Shown here: positions 26,669 to 35,389 of the stretch, one piece after another
Layout of the letters: each line of letters opens with the position of its first letter
Numbering within the stretch: the stretch's first letter is position 1
Assembly (NCBI RefSeq): GCF_004114955.1
Contig: NZ_CP030053.1
Coordinates: forward strand, 1,054,001 to 1,118,000
Direction of reading: 5' to 3'
Origin: Bradyrhizobium guangzhouense
Lineage (GTDB): Bacteria > Pseudomonadota > Alphaproteobacteria > Rhizobiales > Xanthobacteraceae
Length of the DNA stretch: 64,000 nucleotides
The notes under the pieces: generated by a model
Seen by the model: the letters and a program-made list of their open reading frames with translations, nothing else
Told to the model about the DNA's origin: nothing
Database searches by the model: none
Program-made: the position numbers and the translations under genes

Positions 26669-26820
26669 TGACAGCGTTGCAAGAAATTCAGCCATGCGTT
26701 TGTCGATTCGCACGATGACGCATGGCTGCACGCGCATATGTGACGTCAGCGCAGGTGGCAATCCGATGAGGAGCATAATATCAATCTCCTGGTCTCAATG
26801 CAGAGAATAGGAGAGATGTC

Positions 26821-27330
26821 ATGGTTCTCGGGATGAGCCTGCAAGCCTTCACACTGGTCCATGTCATCATCAGCCTGATCGCCATCGCAGCGGGCCTGAT
26901 CGTGATGTTCGGCCTGCTCGGCTCGAAGCCGATGCCGGGCCTCACTGCGATCTTCCTGCTGTTCACGATTCTCACCAACGCAACGGGCTTTTTGTTTCCG
27001 TTCAAGGAGCTCTTGCCCTCCTACATCATCGCCGGCATCTCGCTGGTGCTGCTCGCGATCGCCTGCATCGCGCTCTATGGCATGAAGCTCAAAGGCGCCT
27101 GGCGGCCGATCTACATCGTGACTGCGATGATCTCGCTCTACTTCAACGTCTTCGTGCTGATCATTCAGTCGTTCCTGAAGATCCCGGCGCTCGCCGCGCT
27201 CGCGCCGGCCGTGCCGCCGGCGCCGCCGTCCGGCCCGGTGTTCGCGGTGGTGCAGGGCATCGTGCTGGTGTTCTTCGTGGTCGTGACCATCGGCGCCTGG
27301 CGCCGCTACAGGCCGATGGCATTTGCCTGA
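26821..27330 (+). CDS. Four-helix integral membrane protein, function unknown
   Basis: This 169-residue protein has four hydrophobic segments, at about 8-30, 38-56, 65-85 and 93-118, plus a last one at about 140-160 after a proline/alanine-rich loop (AVPPAPPSGP). It has no recognised catalytic motif. AGGAGA lies 7 bp before the ATG. The gene lies 120 bp before the alpha/beta hydrolase in the same direction, and the two may be co-expressed. Confidence 0.75.
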   Translation: MVLGMSLQAFTLVHVIISLIAIAAGLIVMFGLLGSKPMPGLTAIFLLFTILTNATGFLFPFKELLPSYIIAGISLVLLAIACIALYGMKLKGAWRPIYIVTAMISLYFNVFVLIIQSFLKIPALAALAPAVPPAPPSGPVFAVVQGIVLVFFVVVTIGAWRRYRPMAFA

Positions 27331-27450
27331 TCGCCCGATTCTGACCACCTCGCGCGGTGCGCGGCATCGACCTCGGATCATCGTGCAACCATCTTCGGGA
27401 TGCAGGCTCGCGGGCCGCGAGCCCCGAAACGATTCTCAAAGGAGCACTTC

Positions 27451-28275
27451 ATGCCCACCATCACCACCAAAGACGGTGTCGAGATTTTCTACAAGGATTG
27501 GGGCTCGGGCCAGCCGATCGTGTTCAGCCATGGCTGGCCGCTGTCATCGGACGACTGGGACGCGCAGATGATGTTCTTCGTCACCCGCGGCTATCGCGTC
27601 GTCGCCCATGACCGCCGCGGCCATGGCCGCTCGGCGCAGGTCTCCGACGGCCACGACATGGATCATTACGCCGACGATCTCGCGGCACTGACCGCGCATC
27701 TCGATCTCAAGAACGCCATCCATGTCGGCCATTCCACCGGCGGCGGCGAGGTCGTGCATTACATCGCCCGCCACGGCGAGGCGCGCGTCGCGAAGGCCGC
27801 GATCCTGTCCGCGGTGCCGCCGCTGATGGTGAAGACCGAGGCCAATCCCGGCGGTCTGCCGAAGAGCGTGTTCGACGGTCTCCAGGCCGCACTCGCCGCC
27901 AGCCGCACGCAATTCTACCGCGACCTCCCCTCCGGTCCGTTCTACGGTTACAACCGCCCCGGCGCAAAACCGTCGGAAGCGGTGATCCAGAACTGGTGGC
28001 GCCAGGGCATGATGGGCGGCGCGAAGGCGCATTACGACGGCATCGTCGCGTTCTCGCAGACCGACTTCACCGAGGATCTCAAGAAGATCAATGTTCCCGT
28101 GCTGGTGATGCATGGCGACGACGACCAGATCGTGCCCTACGCCGATTCCGCGCCGCTGTCGGCCAAGCTGCTCAAGAACGGCACGCTGAAGACCTACAAG
28201 GGTTTTCCGCACGGCATGCCGACCACGGAAGCCGAGACCATCAACGCGGACCTGCTGGCGTTCTTCAAGAGCTGA
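27451..28275 (+). CDS. Alpha/beta hydrolase, non-heme chloroperoxidase type
   Basis: This 274-residue protein has [13 protein letters not shown] near residue 23, the nucleophile elbow [10 protein letters not shown] near 95, the acid in [11 protein letters not shown] near 225 and the histidine in KGFPHGMP near 253. This combination is typical of cofactor-free haloperoxidase/esterases such as arylesterases. Real activity in the cell is more probably ester or perhydrolase chemistry. AAAGGAG precedes the ATG at 27451. Confidence 0.9.
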   Translation: MPTITTKDGVEIFYKDWGSGQPIVFSHGWPLSSDDWDAQMMFFVTRGYRVVAHDRRGHGRSAQVSDGHDMDHYADDLAALTAHLDLKNAIHVGHSTGGGEVVHYIARHGEARVAKAAILSAVPPLMVKTEANPGGLPKSVFDGLQAALAASRTQFYRDLPSGPFYGYNRPGAKPSEAVIQNWWRQGMMGGAKAHYDGIVAFSQTDFTEDLKKINVPVLVMHGDDDQIVPYADSAPLSAKLLKNGTLKTYKGFPHGMPTTEAETINADLLAFFKS

Positions 28276-28289
28276 GCGGTTCGCTCTGA

Positions 28290-28314
28290 CCCTGTCCCCC
28301 CTTGTGGGACAGGG
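28290..28314 (+). terminator. Stem-loop after the chloroperoxidase-like gene
   Basis: CCCTGTCCC at 28290-28298 pairs with GGGACAGGG at 28306-28314 around a 7-base loop, 15 bp after the stop codon. There is no strong U-run, so it may be a repeat-derived stem rather than a classical terminator. Confidence 0.45.
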
Positions 28315-28470
28315 GACCGGCGGCAGGGCGAATGCGTGTGATCATTTTCGGCGCGACCGGATATGGAGGATATCAATAGCGTCTAGCGCGCGAGCTGGAT
28401 AATTTGAGCGGAAATTTCGGCGATCCTGCGCGTTGAAGCGGGATCAACCCCTCGAGGAGAAGTGTCGGTG

Positions 28471-28920
28471 ATGTCTCCCCAGCTCAAACTGATCGCGCTC
28501 GATGCCGACGATCTCGCCGTGATCTCGGCCCATGTGCAGGATGCCCGGGTGCAGCCGTCCGACATCATCTGGCGGCAGGGTGAGAAGCGCCTGGTGGTCG
28601 GCATGAGCCGGCTGGACTGGGAGCAGACACTCGCCGGCGAGACCACGCCGCGCCGGCTGGTGTCGGCGCTTCGTTTCGACCGCGTGCTCGCCTGCAAGTC
28701 GCGCAACATCGACCTGGCCGCACCGGACAAGATCCTGGACCTCGTCGGCATCGAGTTTCACCCGCAGGACGGCCGCAACGAGGAGCCCGGCGGTAGCGCA
28801 TTGCTGCTGTTCGCCCAGGGCGGCGCCATCCGCCTCGACGTCGAATGCCTGGAGTGCGAGCTGACCGATCTCGGGGCGGACGAACTGGGAACGGGAGTGG
28901 CAATAGAGGGGGAGGGGTGA
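28471..28920 (+). CDS. DUF2948 family protein
   Basis: This protein of about 149 residues belongs to a family of unknown function that in alphaproteobacteria is a regular upstream neighbour of hisD. It starts LKLIALDADDLAVISAHVQD and contains WRQGEKRLVVGMSRLDWE near residue 30. The ending FAQGGAIRLDVECLECELTD is the most conserved part. A GAGGAG ribosome site lies 11 bp before the ATG at 28471; an in-frame GTG at 28462 is also possible. No catalytic motif is visible. Confidence 0.85.
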   Translation: MSPQLKLIALDADDLAVISAHVQDARVQPSDIIWRQGEKRLVVGMSRLDWEQTLAGETTPRRLVSALRFDRVLACKSRNIDLAAPDKILDLVGIEFHPQDGRNEEPGGSALLLFAQGGAIRLDVECLECELTDLGADELGTGVAIEGEG

Positions 28921-28968
28921 GGCGGCCGGTATACCAGGGGAAGCAGCCCAGGCTGTTTGCTGGGCCTC

Positions 28969-29001
28969 CCAAGGGTGGACCAAGGGTCGACCAAGGGTTG
29001 A
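28969..29001 (+). repeat. Three 11-bp tandem repeats upstream of hisD
   Basis: CCAAGGGTGGA, CCAAGGGTCGA and CCAAGGGTTGA follow each other without gaps, varying only at one or two positions. They lie 80 bp before hisD. One helical turn per unit could mean a protein-binding array or simple slippage. Confidence 0.8.
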
Positions 29002-29082
29002 CGCAGCTTCCCCGCCGCGCCATTGAGCAGGGGGCCGGTGAGCCGGACCGCGCGCCGTAAAACCAGCAGAAGCCAAGCCAAA

Positions 29083-30378
29083 ATGCCCGTTCGTCTCGAC
29101 CGCAGCAGCGCCGATTTCGACCAGCGATTCGCGGCCTTCCTCGCCGCCAAGCGCGAGATCTCGGCCGACGTCGAGGCCACCGTGCGCACCATCGTCGACG
29201 ATGTGGCGAGGCGCGGTGATGCCGCCCTGCTCGAGGCCACGGCCAAGTTCGACCGGCTGACGCTGGATGCATCCGGCCTTCGCGTCTCGGCGGCCGAGGT
29301 CGAGACCGCGACAAGGGCCTGCGATGCCGCGACGCTGGACGCGCTCAAGCTCGCGCGCGACCGCATCGAGACTTATCACCGCCGCCAGCTGCCGAAGGAC
29401 GAGCGCTTCACCGATCCGCTCGGCGTCGAGCTCGGCTGGCGTTACACCGCGATCGAATCCGCCGGCCTCTACGTCCCCGGCGGCACGGCCGCCTATCCGT
29501 CTTCGGTGCTGATGAATGCGGTGCCGGCCAAGGTTGCGGGCGTGTCACGCCTCGTGATGGTGGTGCCCTCGCCGGACGGCAAGCTCAATCCGCTGGTGCT
29601 GGCGGCCGCCTCGCTCGGTGGTGTCACCGAAATCTACCGCGTCGGCGGTGCGCAGGCCGTCGCCGCGCTCGCTCACGGCACCGCGACGATCGCGCCTGTC
29701 GCCAAGATCGTCGGCCCCGGCAATGCCTATGTCGCCGCTGCCAAGCGGCTGGTGTTCGGCAAGGTCGGCATCGACATGATCGCCGGCCCCTCCGAGGTGC
29801 TGGTGATTGCCGACGACACCGGCAATGCCGACTGGATCGCCGCCGATCTGCTGGCGCAGGCCGAGCACGATGCCAGCGCGCAATCGATCCTGATCACCGA
29901 TTCCGCGCGTCTCGCCGCCGACGTCCAGAAAGCGGTCGAAGCGCAGTTGAAGACGCTGCCGCGCGCCGCGATTGCCGGCAAGTCATGGGCCGATTTTGGC
30001 GCCGTCATCATGGTGAAAAATCTCGCCGAAGCCGTTCCGCTCGCGGACGCGATCGCTGCCGAGCATCTCGAGATCATGACCAGCGATCCCGAGGCGCTTG
30101 CCGCAAAGATCCGTAACGCCGGCGCCGTGTTTCTCGGGGCGCATACGCCGGAGGCGATCGGCGACTATGTCGGCGGCTCCAACCACGTGCTGCCGACGGC
30201 GCGCTCGGCGCGGTTCTCCTCGGGGCTCGGGGTCGCCGATTTCATGAAGCGGACCTCGATCCTGAAATGCGGCCCGGACCAGCTGCGTGCGCTGGGACCG
30301 GCCGCGATGACGCTCGGACAAGCGGAGGGGCTGGATGCCCATTCGCGCTCGATTGGATTGCGCCTCAATCTGTCATGA
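29083..30378 (+). CDS. hisD: Histidinol dehydrogenase
   Basis: This 431-residue enzyme oxidises histidinol to histidine with two NAD+ at a zinc site. The family segments [19 protein letters not shown] (from 204) and [16 protein letters not shown] near 230 are present, along with [13 protein letters not shown] near 258, AAEHLEIM near 325 and GGSNHVLPT near 363. The ATG at 29083 gives the standard length. Its stop overlaps the UPF0262 start as ATGA. hisD stands apart from other his genes here, as is usual in Rhizobiales. Confidence 0.96.
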   Translation: MPVRLDRSSADFDQRFAAFLAAKREISADVEATVRTIVDDVARRGDAALLEATAKFDRLTLDASGLRVSAAEVETATRACDAATLDALKLARDRIETYHRRQLPKDERFTDPLGVELGWRYTAIESAGLYVPGGTAAYPSSVLMNAVPAKVAGVSRLVMVVPSPDGKLNPLVLAAASLGGVTEIYRVGGAQAVAALAHGTATIAPVAKIVGPGNAYVAAAKRLVFGKVGIDMIAGPSEVLVIADDTGNADWIAADLLAQAEHDASAQSILITDSARLAADVQKAVEAQLKTLPRAAIAGKSWADFGAVIMVKNLAEAVPLADAIAAEHLEIMTSDPEALAAKIRNAGAVFLGAHTPEAIGDYVGGSNHVLPTARSARFSSGLGVADFMKRTSILKCGPDQLRALGPAAMTLGQAEGLDAHSRSIGLRLNLS

Positions 30379-30872
30379 CAAAGCCGCCCGAACAGGACGA
30401 CTCGACCAATCGTATCGTCGCGGTAACCCTCGACGAGGACTCGATCGGCCGTTCCGGGCCCGACATCGAGCACGAGCGCGCGATCGCGATCTACGATCTC
30501 ATCGAGCAGAACCTGTTCGCGCCTGATGGCGCGGATGGCAAGGGCCCGTTCACGCTGCATATCGGCATCAGCGGCAACCGGCTGATGTTCGACATCCGCC
30601 GCGAGGACGGTACGCCCGTGGTCGCGCATCTGCTGTCGCTGACGCCGTTCCGCAGGATCGTGAAGGACTATTTCATGATCTGCGACAGCTACTACCAGGC
30701 GATCCGGACCGCGACCCCTGATAAAATCGAGGCTATCGACATGGGCCGCCGCGGCATCCATGACGAGGGATCGCGCACGCTGCAGGAGCGACTGAAGGGC
30801 AAGGTGCGGGTCGATTTCGAGACCTCGCGCCGGCTGTTCACGCTCATCACCGTCCTGCACTGGAAGGGCTAG
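30375..30872 (+). CDS. UPF0262 family protein
   Basis: This 165-residue protein is restricted to alphaproteobacteria, with no known biochemical role. Recognisable segments are [14 protein letters not shown] near 36, FDIRREDG near 71, [20 protein letters not shown] near 90 and [10 protein letters not shown] near 123. The 4-bp overlap with hisD suggests coupled translation. It lies in the conserved DUF2948-hisD-UPF0262-phosphatase order. Confidence 0.9.
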   Translation: MTKPPEQDDSTNRIVAVTLDEDSIGRSGPDIEHERAIAIYDLIEQNLFAPDGADGKGPFTLHIGISGNRLMFDIRREDGTPVVAHLLSLTPFRRIVKDYFMICDSYYQAIRTATPDKIEAIDMGRRGIHDEGSRTLQERLKGKVRVDFETSRRLFTLITVLHWKG

Positions 30873-30921
30873 GGCATGGCCCGGAAAAGTGTGCAGCGGT
30901 TTTCCGACAAGGCCATGCCCT
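30871..30921. repeat. Nested palindrome between UPF0262 and the phosphatase gene
   Basis: AGGGCATGGCC (30871-30881) pairs with GGCCATGCCCT (30911-30921), and inside it CGGAAAA (30882-30888) pairs with TTTTCCG (30900-30906). The perfect nested stem overlaps the UPF0262 stop codon and may stabilise or end that transcript. Confidence 0.75.
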
Positions 30922-30943
30922 CTACCAAAAGGGCCTAAGTGCG

Positions 30944-31411
30944 ATGGCGGGTCCGCCACGCGCACGCGATCCGCAATCGGTGCTGTTTGCCTGCGCGATG
31001 AACAGCGTGCGCTCGCCGATGGCCGCGAGCCTGCTCCAGCACATGTTTCCGCAAGGCCTCTACGTGAAGTCTGCCGGCGCGAGAAAAGGCGAGCTCGATC
31101 CGTTCGCGGTATCCGTGATGGCCGAGCTCGGCCAGGATATCTCCAGCCACAAGCCGCAGACCTTCGAGGAGCTGGAGGATTGGGAGGGGCTCAATTTCGA
31201 CCTCATCATCACGCTGTCGCCGGAGGCGCATCACAAGGCGCTGGAGCTGACCCGCACGCTCGCCGCCGATGTCGAATACTGGCCGACGCAGGATCCGACC
31301 ACGATGGAGGGCAGCCGCGACCAGAAGCTCGCGGCCTACCGCGAGGTCTGCGACCAGCTCCTGATGCGGATCCGGCGACGGTTCGCGAAAGTAGGTGCTG
31401 CGAGCGGCTAG
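30944..31411 (+). CDS. Low-molecular-weight phosphatase family protein
   Basis: This 155-residue protein has the C-x5-R-S signature of low-molecular-weight tyrosine phosphatase/arsenate-reductase folds (FACAMNSVRSPMA near residue 15) and the late aspartate loop WPTQDPTTMEG near 112. The ArsC fold and tyrosine-phosphatase fold share this layout, so the substrate is uncertain. Its conserved place next to hisD-UPF0262 and maf argues for a core cellular function rather than arsenic resistance. No clear ribosome site precedes the ATG at 30944. Confidence 0.88.
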   Translation: MAGPPRARDPQSVLFACAMNSVRSPMAASLLQHMFPQGLYVKSAGARKGELDPFAVSVMAELGQDISSHKPQTFEELEDWEGLNFDLIITLSPEAHHKALELTRTLAADVEYWPTQDPTTMEGSRDQKLAAYREVCDQLLMRIRRRFAKVGAASG

Positions 31412-31562
31412 CTGCCGTAACACCCGCGTCACAGACTAAGGGCACACGCATGTCGGAAACCTCGAATCAGCAAAGTCCGGGTTCCCGGGTTGTGAAATCA
31501 GCCCCCTTCCGATAGGTTCCGCGCGCAATTCACCCCCTGCCAAATCTCCCAAAAATCACCTG

Positions 31563-32192
31563 ATGCTCGGCCGCCCCAAATTCGTACTTGCCTCCGGTTC
31601 GCCGCGGCGCCTGTCGCTGCTCAACCAGGCCGGCATCGACCCGGATGCGCTCCGGCCGGCCGATGTCGACGAGACGCCGCGGCGGGGCGAGCTGCCGCGC
31701 GCCTGCGCCAATCGCCTGGCAAGGGCCAAGGCCGATGCGGCGCTCAAATCCGTGCAGCTCGACGACGAGCTGCGCGGCGCCTTCATCCTGTCCGCCGACA
31801 CCGTGGTGGCGGTCGGCCGCCGCATCCTGCCCAAGGCCAATCTGGTGGACGAAGCCGCGCAGTGCCTGCGGCTGCTGTCGGGCCGCAACCACCGCGTCTA
31901 CACCGCGATCTGCCTGGTGACGCCGCGCGAGGCGTTCCGCCAGCGCCTGGTCGAGACCCGCGTCCGCTTCAAGCGCCTCTCGGAGGATGACATCCAGGCC
32001 TATATCGGCTCAGGCGAGTGGCGCGGCAAAGCCGGCGGCTATGCCGTGCAGGGCATCGCCGGCTCCTTCGTGGTGAAGATGGTGGGCTCCTACAGCAACG
32101 TGGTTGGCCTGCCGCTCTATGAGACCACGACGCTGCTCGGCGGCGAGGGCTTCCCGATCCGCTTCGGCTGGCTCAACGCCACCGCGGTCTGA
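31563..32192 (+). CDS. maf: Maf-like nucleotide pyrophosphatase
   Basis: This 209-residue member of the Maf/HAM1 house-cleaning pyrophosphatases hydrolyses non-canonical or modified nucleoside triphosphates. It has the opening [12 protein letters not shown] near residue 10, [13 protein letters not shown] near 78 and [15 protein letters not shown] near 155. The 'SPRR' start and spacing fit the bacterial Maf group. It precedes yacG, a frequent order in alphaproteobacteria. Confidence 0.93.
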   Translation: MLGRPKFVLASGSPRRLSLLNQAGIDPDALRPADVDETPRRGELPRACANRLARAKADAALKSVQLDDELRGAFILSADTVVAVGRRILPKANLVDEAAQCLRLLSGRNHRVYTAICLVTPREAFRQRLVETRVRFKRLSEDDIQAYIGSGEWRGKAGGYAVQGIAGSFVVKMVGSYSNVVGLPLYETTTLLGGEGFPIRFGWLNATAV

Positions 32193-32317
32193 CAAGAACT
32201 CGAAAACAACCCCATGCACAGTAGGATCGGCCCGCGGGGATCATGCGCGGCGGCCTGAAAATCCTGTTTGCCGCCGGGCCCTTGAATGCCCCGACCTCGT
32301 GTACAGGTATCCCGACG

Positions 32318-32500
32318 ATGGACGACCAAATCAAAAAGCCCGCCGGGCCCCTCAAAACCTGCCCGATCTGCGGCAAGCCGCAGGCGCAGGCCACCCGTCC
32401 GTTCTGTTCCTCGCGCTGCCGCGACGTCGATCTGAACCGCTGGCTGAAAGGCTCCTACGTTATCCCCGGCCGGGACGACGACGGGGACGACATAGAATAG
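32318..32500 (+). CDS. yacG: DNA gyrase inhibitor / zinc-binding protein YacG
   Basis: This 60-residue zinc protein has two Cys pairs (CPICGKP near residue 15 and [15 protein letters not shown] near 30), the full YacG signature. In E. coli the protein binds the GyrB C-terminal region and blocks DNA binding. The ATG at 32318 is chosen over an in-frame start at 32243 because family members begin shortly before the first Cys pair. Confidence 0.92.
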   Translation: MDDQIKKPAGPLKTCPICGKPQAQATRPFCSSRCRDVDLNRWLKGSYVIPGRDDDGDDIE

Positions 32501-32662
32501 TAAATAATATCAATGCCTTATAAGGACGGTTGGCCTGCTTTGGCGAGCCCGCCCCACCTTGTACACAGCCGCGCTGCGCCCCGCGAAGCGTGGGTGGACA
32601 GGCCGCTCCGAGCCCACTATAAACCGCCCGCTCGATGGGCTTTGGCCCCTCTCTTGGAGCAC

Positions 32663-32738
32663 GCCCAGGTAGCTCAGTTGGTAGAGCATGCGACTGAAAA
32701 TCGCAGTGTCGGTGGTTCGATTCCGCCCCTGGGCACCA
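32663..32738 (+). tRNA. tRNA-Phe (anticodon GAA)
   Basis: A standard cloverleaf: acceptor GCCCAGG pairing with CCTGGGC, D-arm AGCTCAGTTGGTAGAGC, anticodon stem TGCGA/TCGCA with loop CTGAAAA (GAA), T-arm CGGTGG-TTCGATT-CCGCC-type. CCA is encoded (32736-32738). The last 26 bases are duplicated 97 bp downstream. Confidence 0.95.
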
Positions 32739-32835
32739 TCCAGCTGCCGTAGCCAACAAACCATCCGCACGAACGCACGTCCCGGCGTAGCCCGAAGGGC
32801 GAAGCCAGATGGTTCGATTCCGCCCCTGGGCACCA
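32713..32835 (+). repeat. Direct repeat of the tRNA-Phe 3' end (attachment-site-like)
   Basis: A 26-base sequence (TGGTTCGATTCCGCCCCTGG plus GCACCA) occurs at 32713-32738 as the tRNA end and again, identically, at 32810-32835. The 71 bp between the copies hold no gene. Such duplications mark past site-specific integration at a tRNA, here with the element lost, or a simple local duplication. Confidence 0.8.
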
Positions 32836-32957
32836 AAACTCCGCTTTTCTTGCCCTGCAGCGGGATGTTGAGCGTCGTGGGGCTCGCCAATTCCCATATG
32901 GTCAAATCCAGGCCCGCAACCACACTTCGAGCAATAGCGCGACCAATGAGCGCCCCA

Positions 32958-33938
32958 TTACGACGGCAAATTGCGTAGCCTTCGTTTCTTTGGCCGGCCG
33001 GAACGATATAGACCTCGCACGTCCTGCTGTTGAAACAGCTCACCGCACACGTCACGCAGCCATTGGCTTGCCGCGTCGTGATGGAAGCGGGCATGCCAGT
33101 ATTGCTTCACTGTAAACCCGGTGATCGCCAGCGGGCATTCGAGCACGCGCAGTCCATAATAGTGGGCGAGCGTTTCGCCAATGTGCCTTGGAAGGGTGGC
33201 GATCAGGTCGGTCGTCCCGACGATTGCGGGTAACCCCAGGAAGCCCGGCAGCTCGAGCGCGACATCGAGGACGATCTGCTGCGCCTTCAGCGCGTCGGCG
33301 AGCAACTGATGTCCGGTGCCGGAGCGAATGAGGACGTGCGCCTCACGCCCGAAATCCTTCAGCGTGATGCGGTCGCCGATCCGAACATGTTTTGCGTTCG
33401 CCAGGCAGACCCAATCCTGCGGAAAGAGTGCCTGTTGGAAGTGTCCAGCGTCGAGGTCCGAGATGTAGCCGAGCGCCAGATCGGCCTCGCCAGACTGCAG
33501 CATTCGCGGGGTATCGCCGCCGATCTGCGCCGCTTCGATGCGGATGCCTGGCGCAACGCGGCGAACGTGGGCGAGGATGGCCGGAAGCAGCGTGATGTGG
33601 CTCGCATCCGTCATGCAGATGACGAAGCGGCGCTTTGCAGTCTCCGGATCGAACTCTGGGCGAAGCTCGGCCAGACGTCGCAGCATCTCCAACGCCTGCC
33701 GGGCCGTGCCGATGAGAGCCTCGGCCCGCGGCGTCGGCAGCATTCCTTCCGCCGACCGGATGAAGAGCGGATCGTCCAACTCCCTTCGCAGGCGCGCCAG
33801 CCAGATCGAAATGGTCGGCTGGCTTTGACCGAGCCTCTCGGCTGCCTTGGTGACGCTGCCCGTGGAGAACAACGCGTCAAACAGCCGGAGCAGGCGCGGC
33901 TCCAGCAGGTTCGTCTCGGAGAGGTCCCGGTGCTTCAT
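32958..33938 (-). CDS. LysR-family transcriptional regulator (NodD/PcaQ-like subgroup)
   Basis: This 326-residue LysR regulator has the helix-turn-helix at residues 15-45 (LFSTGSVTKAAERLGQSQPT), with a substrate-binding domain from about 90 on. The form 'LLRLFDALF...GSVTKAAERLGQSQPTIS' is typical of the NodD/NahR-like branch, whose ligands are often aromatic compounds. It diverges from the eleven-gene catabolic operon, and a perfect 7-bp inverted repeat lies between them, so it is the probable activator of that operon. The ATG at 33938 is used; a TTG at 33950 is also possible. Confidence 0.9.
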   Translation of the reverse strand: MKHRDLSETNLLEPRLLRLFDALFSTGSVTKAAERLGQSQPTISIWLARLRRELDDPLFIRSAEGMLPTPRAEALIGTARQALEMLRRLAELRPEFDPETAKRRFVICMTDASHITLLPAILAHVRRVAPGIRIEAAQIGGDTPRMLQSGEADLALGYISDLDAGHFQQALFPQDWVCLANAKHVRIGDRITLKDFGREAHVLIRSGTGHQLLADALKAQQIVLDVALELPGFLGLPAIVGTTDLIATLPRHIGETLAHYYGLRVLECPLAITGFTVKQYWHARFHHDAASQWLRDVCGELFQQQDVRGLYRSGRPKKRRLRNLPS

Positions 33939-33953
33939 TGCAATCTGCAATAA

Positions 33954-33979
33954 TGGATATAAAGATCATAGCATATCCA
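33954..33979. promoter_or_regulatory. Inverted repeat, probable LysR binding site
   Basis: TGGATAT and ATATCCA form perfect 7-bp arms separated by 12 bases in the 102-bp gap between the lysR gene and the divergent operon. It contains the T-N11-A type symmetry expected for LysR activators. Assignment to this regulator is by position. Confidence 0.65.
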
Positions 33980-34040
33980 AATACAGGGTGGATTGCTACC
34001 ACGCCTCCGACGCCCAAAAAGGCGCGGGAGAAACGTGCGG

Positions 34041-34985
34041 ATGAGGATCTGCTTTATCGGAGCGGGAGCCTTGGGCTCGACCATCGGCGGCACGCTGGCG
34101 CGCGGCGGTGCCGAGGTCTGGCTGGTCGATCCGTTTCGAGCTCATGTCGAAGCGATCAATGCCGGTGGTCTACGGATGCTCGAAGGTGGTGCCGAGACCG
34201 TCGTGAAGGTCTCTGCCTGCACCTCCGCGGACCAGGTCGGCAATGTGGCGGACCTCGTCATTGTCCTCGTCAAATCCTACCACACGCGGGATGCGATCCG
34301 GGCGGCGGCGCCGATCATCGGACCGCAGACGGTCGTGATGTCGCTGCAAAACGGCCTTGGCCACGAAGACATCCTTTCGGAGGTAGTCGGTCGTGACAGG
34401 GTCATGGCAGGCAAGACCTATGTTGGCGGCGTGATGCTCGGACCCGGTCATGTTCGCTCCGGGGTCGTCGGCAAGGAAACCATCATCGGCGAGCTCGATG
34501 GACGCTTGACGGAGCGTGCATGGCGGATTTCCGAGACGTTCAATCGTGCTGGCGTTCTCACGCTGCTGAGCGACAACATCCTGGGCACGATGTGGGACAA
34601 GCTCTTCATCAACGTTGCCGGCGGCGGAATCACCGCCGTTACCGGCCTGACTTATGGCGGTCTCTATTCGCTGCCGATCCTGGAAGATTGCGCGCTGGCG
34701 GCAATCTCGGAAGGCATCGCGGTGGCGCAAGCTGCCGGCGTGAAGATTTCGATTGCCGATCCGCGCCTTGCCTGGACGATGGCGTCTGCCGGACTGCCGC
34801 CCGAGTTCAAGACGTCGATGTTGCAGAGCTTGCAGTCCGGCAATCCGACAGAGGTCGATTACATTCACGGCTCCGTCGTGCGTTGGGGCGCCAAGCTCAA
34901 CGTGCCGACCCCCGTCAACGCGACCCTCGTCGCGTTGGTCAAAGGGCTCGAATACGCCCGCGGCGATTATCCGGGAAAGGCCTGA
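34041..34985 (+). CDS. 2-dehydropantoate 2-reductase-like dehydrogenase
   Basis: This 314-residue protein of the ketopantoate-reductase (ApbA/PanE) fold has the nucleotide motif CFIGAGALGSTIGGTLARGG (about 4-23), LVKSYHTRDA near 76, SLQNGLGHEDIL near 101 and the C-terminal helix domain with TYGGLYSLP and PTEVDYIHGSVV near 270. The catalytic Lys and Glu places are kept. PanE homologues inside catabolic operons usually act on other 2-keto or hydroxy acids, so pantothenate synthesis is not implied. A GGGAGA site lies 9 bp before the ATG at 34041. First gene of the operon. Confidence 0.87.
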   Translation: MRICFIGAGALGSTIGGTLARGGAEVWLVDPFRAHVEAINAGGLRMLEGGAETVVKVSACTSADQVGNVADLVIVLVKSYHTRDAIRAAAPIIGPQTVVMSLQNGLGHEDILSEVVGRDRVMAGKTYVGGVMLGPGHVRSGVVGKETIIGELDGRLTERAWRISETFNRAGVLTLLSDNILGTMWDKLFINVAGGGITAVTGLTYGGLYSLPILEDCALAAISEGIAVAQAAGVKISIADPRLAWTMASAGLPPEFKTSMLQSLQSGNPTEVDYIHGSVVRWGAKLNVPTPVNATLVALVKGLEYARGDYPGKA

Positions 34986-34989
34986 GACG

Positions 34990-35376
34990 ATGTCGTTGCC
35001 CCGCGCTTATGTCGAACACGTCGCGATCCGCGTGCCGGATGTCGATCGTCACGTCGGCTTCTTTCGTGAGGTGCTCGGTCTTGCCATTCGCGACGAGCAG
35101 CCCGCCGAAGGTGCGCGCCCGCGTCAGGTATGGGTGCTCGGAAGCGTGCAACTCATCGAGGATTCGCATTTCGTCGGACCGGAGGGACGCCTCGCCCATC
35201 TCGGCATCATGGTCGACGACTACGAAGGCGTCCTCGCCCGCGCCGCCGCCTGGGGCGCCAAGGCGCTGCCTGCGGGGCCGAACTGGCTCGAGCTGCCGGG
35301 CGGCCTCAACGTCGAAATCCTGCCAGCGAGCGCAGGCGCCGTGGAAGCCGCCCTGGCGATCAATCCCCGTGCCTAG
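34990..35376 (+). CDS. VOC-family (glyoxalase/dioxygenase-fold) protein
   Basis: This 128-residue single-domain vicinal-oxygen-chelate protein has the opening VEHVAIRVPDVDRHVGFFRE near 8, with the first metal-ligand histidine, LAHLGIMVDDYEGVL near 68 with the second histidine, and LPGGLNVEILP near 105 with the glutamate. The metal set H-H-E is therefore present. Family activities include isomerases, lyases and dioxygenases. Bacterial 3-dehydroshikimate dehydratases of one type carry a VOC-like domain, but this protein lacks their TIM-barrel half. It starts 4 bp after the preceding stop. Confidence 0.85.
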   Translation: MSLPRAYVEHVAIRVPDVDRHVGFFREVLGLAIRDEQPAEGARPRQVWVLGSVQLIEDSHFVGPEGRLAHLGIMVDDYEGVLARAAAWGAKALPAGPNWLELPGGLNVEILPASAGAVEAALAINPRA

Positions 35377-35389
35377 AGAAAGACGCGAC

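Noticed and set aside
31412..31562. A 21-codon frame (31450-31515) between the phosphatase and maf, where some relatives carry infA
   Set aside because: The peptide has no similarity to IF-1 and no clear ribosome site; the gap is too short for infA.
32510..33094. Minus-strand frame of 194 codons across tRNA-Phe
   Set aside because: It runs antisense through the tRNA and its duplicated end; coding across a tRNA gene is not credible. The part near 32870-33060 looks slightly protein-like but has no start of its own.
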